DNA of 64,000 nucleotides, taken from Pinus tabuliformis. Taxonomy: Eukaryota; Streptophyta; Pinopsida; Pinales; Pinaceae. Under the pieces are notes generated by a model that saw only the letters and a list, made by a program, of their open reading frames with translations, made no database searches and was not told where the DNA came from. This document shows positions 56,203-64,000 of the stretch, piece after piece. The translations under genes were made by a program, and so were the position numbers. Within the stretch, counting starts at the first letter, position 1; the number at the start of each line of letters is the position of its first letter. Location: contig CM062810.1 in the NCBI GenBank assembly GCA_031772625.1, positions 454,961,731 through 455,025,730 of the forward strand. Reading direction: 5' to 3'.

Positions 56203-56500
56203 TGACGTCAGCATGACGTCATGGGTGGGGTCAGGTACGGAATGATGACGTGGTGGCCAGTGAGTGACTTTACGTGGACAGGTGATATGGCAGACAGCTC
56301 GGAGCAATGGCGGATGGGGCGGTGACGCAATGCTGAGGGGGCAATGACGCAAGGGTGACGTAGGAGTGAAGTAAGGCGGAAATAGGAGGGCGGTAAGCGG
56401 TAATATCGGACCGCTCATAGTACGGGTGTGGTTTTGGCAGGAGGCAGCCCGACACAACCCAGGAGCGACACGCGTCTGAGCCCTGACATCACCCTCTGAC
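56203..56500 (-). promoter_or_regulatory. TGACG-rich GC block, B 5' LTR
   Basis: TGACGTCA at 56203 and 56214, 11 bases apart, then TGACGTGG, TGACGCAA copies and TGACGTAGG. It is the counterpart of 25421-25720 and 38460-38900. Confidence 0.62.
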
Positions 56501-57877
56501 AGATTTCAGGCGCTAATGTTCAAGCATCGGGGGTGGTCCGATATTGCTGTGGGCCGTCTGATGGGAGGGCCCGGATCCGACGGTCGACAAGATGCAGAGG
56601 TGATGGATGGATACGGCGGGCATTTAATAATATATTTTTTGTTTTTTACGGTGAGCGCGCCGAATCATGAACTTTGGAAAAACGGTAAAAGTGGGTTTTT
56701 AACAAGGTTTATACAAATAGCGTGGATGATGCACTGTGATGGGTTTGTAATGGGGGTAAGGGTAGGAATAGGTTATTAAACTAACCAAATGTTAGTTTAA
56801 TCCCTGACTTCAAACAAACCAAATACAACAATACTTTTGATTCTGCACGATTCTCCAAATATTGAACATATGGCTATAATGCCAAAAAAGGGGGGTATCT
56901 ACATATTTTGTGGGCTTTTTTCACAATAGTGATATAGTAGTAGGGGAAAAGGGGAACATAGGGAGTTAAGTAATATGGTTAGAAGCCAATGTGAAATGGG
57001 GATATGAGAGATTTGGAAGTGAGGAATAGGGAACTAAGTTTGGTGATTAAACATAGATTTTTTAGAAGTAGATGGGAAATGATTTTACACAAGAAATGTG
57101 TTCTTTTTCGGAGAAGAAAGTTAAAACTTTTCATGAAATTTTCAAGAAGAAATACAAGGAGGATTGTTTAGGAAAGTCCTGAAGTTCTCCATGGGATGTT
57201 AGAAAGAGGGTCTTTGGGGGAAAACAGGGGAGTTAGACATGCTTCTATATTTTGCCTTCAAAATGCTGCATAGATACCTTTGTAACTGGCAACATATTCT
57301 TTCTTGATCAAGGCCAAAACTGAATAGGATCAGGATTCTGCAACTTCTGGCTACCTACCCAACTTAGAACCTAGCATTTTTTGTTTCTTCATGGAGGGTG
57401 CACTTAGACATGCAAACCCTCATATGCTCTTTTCTTTTTGCTGCCCTCCTATCTAAATCTACCCTTATATCTTCCAAGGGCCCAGATTAAGCTAGTGGGC
57501 TCCTTTCTTTCTCTATCCAGCTAGTCATCTGTCAAGCTTGAACTGTTTGAACAGGTACTCATCACCTACCCTAAAACAAGCAATTTAAAACATGGCATGG
57601 CCCAGTTTGAACTGTTGAGCCATACATCAAGATAGCAGTGGCATTTTGATTAGCCACTTTCCTAGTCTTTCTTTGGGGTTCATTTCAATTCTTTTTTCTT
57701 TTGACCAATTCATTTTCTTTCCCTTTGATTATTCTTTTAAGGCATACCCTCTTTACATTTTTTAACTTTTTTCTTTGTTCACCAAAAATGGAACCTTTGT
57801 TTCATCAAAGATGATCATTTTTAGCATTTCCACTATCAATCATGAAATATGAAACCCTATTGGTATAGGAGGCTAAC

Positions 57878-57882
57878 GAACA
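57878..57882. repeat. Target-site duplication GAACA, right of element B
   Basis: GAACA directly after B's outer end and directly before element D integrase sequence. It matches 19923-19927. Confidence 0.9.
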
Positions 57883-58560
57883 TCCACTTCTTACCACCCA
57901 CAGGCTAATGGGCAAGTGGAGGTAACCAACAAAGTAGTGGAAGGCATTATGATCACAGTGATTAGCAGCAACAGAAAGGATTGCATAGATAGATTAGTTG
58001 AGGCCACTTGGGACTATAATACCACCTTGAAAACCACCATTGAGTTCACTCCTTATGAGCTAGTCTATGGGAAGAAAGCCCTTTTCTCCATTGAATTTGA
58101 ATTCAACACCTTAAGAATGGCGGTACAAATGGATCTAGATATCACCAGGGTGCAACAAGAAATATTGATCCAACTGAATGGGTTAGATAAATTTATGATG
58201 CAGACCCTCCTAACACATAGGTGATTCAAGTTCAAAGCAAGATCTGGCATGATAAGAACATAAATGACATGTAATTCAAGAAGGTGATTGAGCTTTGTTT
58301 TATGGTTACAGGAACAAGTATTTTAAAAGCAAGTTAAGGACTATATTGTTAGGATCTTATGTCATAGATAAATTTAATGATAATGGTTCAGTATAGATAA
58401 GAACCATTGATGTAGAGGTTATCCTTTTACTTGTCAATGGGTATAGATTGAAGGTCTACAAGAAACGCTTGTCAAAGCAAGAATTCATCAATTGCATCAG
58501 CAAGATAGTGATGGTGGTGGAGAAAGTCTCAACTTCCACCCCACCGAATCCCTAAAAAAA
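57883..58560 (+). pseudogene. Element D integrase, C-terminal part
   Basis: It starts with the SYHPQANGQVEV stretch holding the third catalytic residue (Glu), then the helices (WDYNTTLKTTIEFTPYELVYG) in an open frame to 58224. A C-terminal part follows with stops and frame changes to about 58560 (LRTIDVEV-like and GYRLKVYKKRL pieces). It directly continues the piece that ends at 19927. Confidence 0.85.
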
Positions 58561-58860
58561 AGAAAAACAAAAAGATAAAAAAGAGAGAAACAAAAATCAA
58601 AAAATAAAGAGACTTAGGTGAAAACCTCCATGAGGCACCTAAGTCCCACTGTTGGGTTGAAAGCCTCTTGAGGCAGCCCAATGGTTTTGAAAAAAGAGAA
58701 GAAAATAAAAATATCTCTGGGTGAAAACCTCTTTTGAGGTCCCCAGGGTAGGAAAATAGAATGAAAACCTTCTTGGAGGTAAACTAGTTGTTTTCTGAAA
58801 AAAAAGAGAAAAGAAAAAATAAAAGAGAGAGAAAAGGTAAAAAAAAATTGAAATGTTGTT
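58556..58860 (+). repeat. GTGAAAACCTC repeat block after D integrase
   Basis: A-rich sequence with GGTGAAAACCTCCATGAGG, GGTGAAAACCTCTTTTGAGG and related units that can form short hairpins. It is the counterpart of 12640-12880. Confidence 0.65.
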
Positions 58861-60480
58861 TGCAACTTAGTAAGAGCACGATAAGCGCATCTTGAGAGGA
58901 ATAGAGGGGCCTAGAAAATCCATATTTGAATCCCGCCATCTCATATTTTCCATTATTTCATCTATTCTTCCATTTATGAACAACTCCAACTCAGTTGGCA
59001 TAGGCTCTATGTTTTCTACAGGATTGCCTATAATCCGACAGGATTCCCTGTAATACTACAAGATTCCCTGTAAACCTACAGGAGTTTCCTGTAGGAATTA
59101 TAGTGGCCTTGAAAATCCCAAGGAAATTGGTCCTAAAGCAAGGGGATGACAAGCATGTGTCTAAAAAGAAAAGCATTCACTACACCACATCATCGCGATG
59201 CCTTTCATGACCATGTCGCATCTACATCCATCTAATAAACGAATTAAAAAAATACAGTTTACAAAGGTAAAAAAAACAACAAATAGAAGAGGGAGAGAAG
59301 AAAAAAAGAGGGACATTACCTGAAGACAACAGCTCTCACCTACCATTCCCTACAACCCTTCTCCACTCATGTCAACATCCCTCATGCTCCATAATTGAGA
59401 AAAAGTACAAAATTTTAGGGGAGAGGTAGCTACAGTACATCTTGTAGGTTTCCTGTAGGAAATATTGTAGCAGCATATCTCACAAAGGAAACTTCACAAG
59501 TTTGCATCCAACTTCTGAGCAAGGATTGCAAGGTTGAGGTAGCTCCTCTAGAGCTCAGCAGAAGTGACAAGATCACCAACATCACTCTCCAACACCTACA
59601 CATCAAAAGAAACAAGCATAAAAACAAGCCAATACACAGAAGAATATGCAACAAAAACACAACACATAGACATCACTCTCGAGCATGCATCATCATCAAA
59701 GAATATTACCCACAAATATGTCATCTTACTCATGCTCTCTCATTAGTACGATATGAACAAAACTATAGGATTATGTGAGAGTTGGTTTTATAAGCAAAGT
59801 TGGCCATTTAGCTTGGCCACCTTCAGCCAGTTGACAAAGAGAAAACAGTTAGACCACTCTACACGTGGATAAAGTCAAATCAAAAGAAAAAGGGTATAAG
59901 GCCAAAAATGGTTAATTTATGGAGGAACAAGTTGGAGATGATTACGAGGTAAGGTGGAATGATGGACTGATAGTGGAACCAATGGTCCAAAAGGAGGTTC
60001 TCGTACTTAGACAGCCAGCACACCATCCCACATGATAATCCATATATGGAAATAAAACACTGATTCCCATTCTAATAGAGCATTAGAAATCTTGAGAATT
60101 CATTGAAAAGAGGTTGCTCTCAACCTTCTTGAACAAGCAACTATAGGAGACAGTTCGTGTTTGTAGTGCAGGAGGCCTACAGGATCCTACAGGAAAACCT
60201 ACAGGATACAGAGCAGTCAATCTATAGGACTATCAGCGGGCACTAATTGAGGAGAAATCAAAGGTTGTCCTCATCAGAATGTAAGAAGTGAGGTAGGAGC
60301 TATACCTTGCATGTTTTCCAGTTAAAAGAAGAAAAATCCTCAATTTGATTAAGGAACTTGCAATCTAGGAGAATTGTATTGTAAAGATTAACATTCAAAC
60401 CTCTCTCACCTACCAAAATTCTTGAAATGTATCCATATAAGCCTCCACAATTACTATGGAAAGATGATCGAAGATTTTAA
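58861..60480 (+). other. Non-coding part of element D with CTACAGGA motif clusters
   Basis: No gene is seen. TCCTGTAG/CTACAGGA motifs crowd at 59015-59100, 59440-59460 and 60175-60240. Similar clusters are in the LTR-like DNA at 14260-14345 and 63390-63440, so parts of this stretch may be LTR-derived. Confidence 0.45.
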
Positions 60481-60553
60481 CAAGAGAGAACCTAAAAACA
60501 CAGTAAGTATCCACCAACATCCTCCTATAGTAGAAATTTTCATAAGGCACTAA

Positions 60554-62532
60554 TGGATTGGGTTCTTTGAGAGGATAAGTGTATATAATGATGAGGTGGA
60601 AGAAGACTTTTCTCTATCACTCATACCCCTCACTAGGACCCATGCCACTGCTGTGGTGAAAGGCCTATTAATAGTAATCACCCCTGAAGTTATAATCAAA
60701 ATCACTACACTCCCTTTAGGGTTACCTTGTAAAAAAGAAGATAAGGGTAACAACACTTTTGCAAAGAAGAAATTCATTTTGGAAGGGGAGGAGCCAATGG
60801 AGGACAAAAATGTGGTTAGAAGAGAAAGCATTCCATACCCTTGGAATGAATTTAGTTACCACCTCATTAAATACATATCATGTGAAGGGAGATACAGTGT
60901 GGTATATGGATACCACTTCAGACTCCTCCAAGAATTGAGATTTGGACAAAACACACCTCCTCAAAATAGATTGAGTATCCCCTATTTTCTTATTCAATCA
61001 ATGATAGACATGAGCATCAAAGTGTAGGAGGGAAAACATAAAAAACTAGCCCATCAAGGATTGATCAAACTCATCCTAGAAGATGCTCTACAAAAACTAA
61101 GACTCCAAAGATTCAGAGAAATGTAGGCAGGAGGAGCAATTCAAGCTCTTGAATATGGCAAAAACCCCACTTCTAGTGGGAAGGAAGAAGAAACATAAGA
61201 AGAAAATGAAGAGGAAATAGGGGAGGAAGAAGAGCAAGAAATGAAGGAGGAGAATGAAGAGGAGATAGAAGGAGAAACAAAAGAATAGATAGATGAACAT
61301 AGTGAGGAACTAGAGGAAGAAGAGAAAGAGAAAGATAAAAATAAGAAGGAGAATGGAAAAGAGGAAATAGAACAAAAGGAAGAACAGAGGCCTATAGTTC
61401 AATGCAAAGAAGGGGAAGAATCACCAAGGGTATCTCCGAAACCCACTGAGAAAGGGGCAACAAATACTATTATTTCCCTACGTACACCTATCAAATCAAA
61501 AGGGAAGAGGAAAATACAAATCCCATCATACTTTAGGACAAGAAAAAGCACAAGGATTCGACAAGGAAGACCTGAAACACCCACCAAAACTCCTATTTTC
61601 ATTGAAGGCTCACCAAAGCAGCAAGAAAGGAAGCCCCTCTAGAGAAAAATGAAGGAAAAGGATCATTAGGACAATCCTCTACCAAATCTCCCATCACTTA
61701 TGTTTGGAGGCTTCTCACAAGGTCAATGTCATCAAACGGAAAAGGTCTCCTACATGAGACATAGATGGACCTATAGGAAGTAGATGCCATCCTATAGGAA
61801 ACCCTTTTAAACATACAGCAAACTTATAAAATCAACCAAGAAGGTATCACTCAGTAAGAAAAAAAGAAAGAAGACCCAGAACTAAGAGAACCTAGTCCGT
61901 AGCCCAGACTCAACTCCTACTATAGGTTCATTGAAGGGGGTAGGGTAATCCCACATAAGTTTTCCATTCCCTTATTCTTTGAACTTGAAAAAGAGAAGGC
62001 AAGGAGACACAAGTGGATGCAAATTTCCAAATCAAAAGGAGTGGAGGATGTAGGCCACATGGACAAGAAATTGAAGGACATGGGTAGAGAACTGAGCAGC
62101 ATAAGGGATAGAAATGCAATGATGAAAGCTCATTTAAAAGCAAATAATTCATGGCTAAGGGGAAAGATACAAGAAAGGGAAAGCCAATTGGTAACTATGG
62201 CTAGTTTATCCTTGGAGGTAATAGAGTGCAAGATACCAACAAAGTCTTATGCCTTATATCTGAAGGAAAAATTGCTACAATTCCAAATGAAGACTATAGC
62301 ACTGAGAGGCACTATGCCCTTCCAATACTATAAACAATTCATTGATCTCTATGAACAAAGAACATTGGAAGATAGAGAAAAAATTTCTGAGTTATACCTA
62401 CACAACATGGCCTTGACATATTTGAATGTGTGGGACCCAAATTCAAAACTAGGAGACTTGCAATTGATGGCCTTAGCATCATGGATGTATCATGAGGAGG
62501 AAAGAGCTACAAACACAAAAAAGGTAAGGTAA
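60554..62532 (+). pseudogene. Accessory reading frame downstream of element D integrase
   Basis: Pieces of one protein are in order on the plus strand: 60554-61027 (helical; with YHLIKYISCEGRYSVVYGYH), an extremely Glu/Lys-rich part (61190-61400), a basic part with RKSTRIRQGR (about 61545), and 62017-62532, a helical coiled-coil end of 171 residues (RELSSIRDRN, YALYLKEKLLQFQMK). There are several stops and frame changes at 61025-62000. This layout (globular start, charged low-complexity linker, coiled-coil end) resembles the LTR-encoded protein of A and B. The FRYSAYIYH part of that protein is the closest local resemblance. Homology is possible but not proved. Confidence 0.5.
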
Positions 62533-62762
62533 AGAGAAGAGACAAAACCCCTTATGATCAGAGCTAAATAATCTAATCCAATGGCTATCATCAACACCCA
62601 CCACCTCATTGCAAATGATCCTAATATTGTACCTAGGTACCTTGCTGCAGAAGAACTTGTTAAAGGAGGTAGAACACCTTGCCTTACAGCCTAAAAATCA
62701 GAGAATACGATTGTCCTCAAGAATGAGACAGGCACTCAATAGAACACCCATGTATAAGTAGG
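62533..62762. other. Spacer after the accessory frame, no feature seen
   Basis: No gene, LTR end or TSD could be recognised here. Confidence 0.5.
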
Positions 62763-64000
62763 TGGTGGGCTCTAGTATTGCAACAATGGTGCTGCAACTC
62801 CTGGGACTCCCTTCATTACTTTTATCAACCCGATAGTTCGTAACAAACTTGGAAGCGATGGTGTTGTATGCACAAGTACTAGCTCTTACTGCAGGGTGTC
62901 ACTTGATCAGTTGGCACACGTTTGCTAGGAGCTCAAGCCAAATTCTATGATTTCTTATAAGAAGCTTTTAATCGTGATGGAAGAAAGATAATCTCAAAAG
63001 GGCTATTCTAATTGCAGAAAGAAGATGAAAGCTGAAGGGAAACACAAACCCTAGCAAACCCTAGTTTTACCCATTAACCCTACCTTTGCAAGAAAAAGAG
63101 AGGAAACTATTGAAATGGATGCCATGGACTACTATCAATATGAAACGCATGTAATTAAGCTATTTCTGAAGGAAAATGTGGAAGAGCCATCTTTTTGTAT
63201 TTTTGAGAAATTTTATGCAAAGTTATTATGGTTGTGCTTTAACTTATTTGACTGTGCAGATGTTTTGTGGCGAAAGGAGGTGGGTTTGGCTGTTACAGAT
63301 GATGGAGAAGGTGTGGAGAGGACCTAAGGTGTCCCTAGAATCCTTCTAGAGAATTCCATATCGATCATATCTCAAAAAATTTCTCACATGAACTTCTACA
63401 GGAAGTCTGCAAGGGATCTACAAGAAGTTCTACAGGAGTCTGAAAGTGCTTTTTGAAGGTTTGGAGAAGGAAAAACGGTGGGAATATGGAAATGAACAAT
63501 GGATAGAGATTTTAAGGGGTCTAGGACCTTGTAAATGAAGCTCAGGAGTGAAGAAGATGGTTGGAGTTTTTCAAAGGTGAAGGAAGCGACTTTGCACAAA
63601 AACGCAAAAATTAGCGCTGTTTGGGAAAGTGTGGCTGAATGAGTATTGAAAACCTTGAGAAAGAGACTGGATCAGGTTGTACGATGGAGGAAGGATAGGT
63701 TGCAGTGTCTTACAGGTGCTCTACACACTTCTATTCAAAACTTACCCAAGCAAAAACTATGAAAACAAGGTTTTACTTATTTTTGACCTAATTTTGACCT
63801 AGAAAACAGAAAAGTGTTGAACAGAACTTGATGGACAGGAAGTTATGAAAGAAAGCTATGGAAACTAGGCAAGAATAGATATAAGCATGAAAATATAACT
63901 GGTATCAACTTTTCCAACTCGAAATCTAACACTAGCAATTGCATTGGAAAGCAAAAACTGTGTTTTTGTGGCAGCAAGAGTGCCTTTTTCTCAATTCATG
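62763..64000 (-). mobile_element. Partial LTR of a D-related element in inverted orientation
   Basis: Read on the minus strand, the end of this stretch (about 62885 down to 62763: TACAACACCATCGCTTCCAAG, GGAGTTGCAGCA, TTGCAATACTAGAGCCCACCA) aligns with the LTR end of element D (14855-14952). A CTACAGGA cluster at 63390-63440 sits about 650 bases from the end, as in D's LTR. The other end lies outside the window. No convincing primer site follows at 62762, so it may be a 3' LTR whose internal part lies beyond 64000. Confidence 0.5.

Larger units (their letters stand above)
19928..57877 (-). mobile_element. Element B, ~21-kb giant-LTR Ty3/gypsy (Tat-like) element
   Basis: B lies on the minus strand: 5' LTR 57877-50704, primer site, gag, protease, archaeal-type RNase H, RT, RNase H, integrase, polypurine tract, 3' LTR 27095-19928. 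Its RT gene is cut by element C (29844-46744). Without C and one TSD it measures 21,044 bp: LTRs of 7174 and 7168 bp around 6702 bp of internal DNA. The ends, primer site, polypurine tract and TSD GAACA all agree. Several stops in the internal genes and LTR frames mean it is no longer active. Confidence 0.93.
50704..57877 (-). mobile_element. 5' LTR of element B (7174 bp)
   Basis: It matches 19928-27095 over its whole length. The outer end reads GGCTAAC and then the TSD GAACA, so the terminal base expected from the 3' LTR (GGCTAACA) is missing or merged. On the minus strand, order is outer part, TGACG block (56203-56500), long frame (55599-51937), TATATATA (51540-51547), inner end. Confidence 0.93.

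Noticed and set aside
61097..61300. Minus-strand hydrophobic Phe/Leu-rich frame that looks like a membrane protein.
   Set aside because: It is the complement of the Glu/Lys-rich linker of D's accessory frame.
1..64000. CRISPR arrays, bacterial operons, tRNA or rRNA genes.
   Set aside because: None seen. Repeats here are tandem or LTR repeats, and the genes are plant retrotransposon genes.

Overview
This window is nuclear DNA of a large-genome seed plant. It is almost wholly LTR retrotransposons of the Ty3/gypsy superfamily, with one rearranged RING-H2 gene and no other host gene, tRNA or rRNA that I can see. The long nested elements, the family types and the many C-to-T nonsense changes suggest a gymnosperm (conifer-like) genome, but that is an impression from sequence style, not a proof.

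Layout. 1-4.3 kb: a decayed chromovirus (gag, protease, RT, RNase H, integrase, chromodomain) and the start of what follows it. 4.3-5.3 kb: a T-rich degenerate short-period repeat. 5.4-7.6 kb: a rearranged RING-H2 gene with a ~440-bp inverted duplication. 7.6-15 kb: AT-rich remnants, including a gag-only relic (element F) and LTR-like DNA. 15-19.9 kb and 57.9 to about 62.5 kb: element D, an Athila/Tat-like Ty3/gypsy element on the + strand, split in its integrase gene. 62.8-64 kb: part of a related LTR in inverted orientation.

The centre is a four-level nest that can be solved from target-site duplications (TSDs). Element D holds element B (19928-57877, minus strand, TSD GAACA). B's RT gene holds element C (29844-46744, plus strand, TSD GCTCC). 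C's 5' LTR holds element A (30429-39959, minus strand, TSD GGAGG). With insertions removed, B is about 21.0 kb and C is 7365 bp with two LTRs of exactly 1043 bp.

The most unusual thing is in A and B. Their LTRs are about 7.0-7.2 kb, and each LTR carries one long open reading frame on the element's sense strand. In A it is intact (1212 codons from the first plausible ATG). In B both LTR copies are broken, but none of the 11 stops and one frameshift is shared by the two copies, so the frame was open when B inserted. The frame lies upstream of a conserved TATATATA in the LTR, so probably in U3, and downstream of a conserved GC-rich block rich in TGACG/TGACGTCA sites. A and B also have an archaeal-type RNase H domain (seen in B) between protease and RT, besides the usual RNase H after RT, and a tRNA-Arg-type primer-binding site. 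Together this looks like a Tat-lineage family of giant LTR retrotransposons with a U3-encoded accessory protein.
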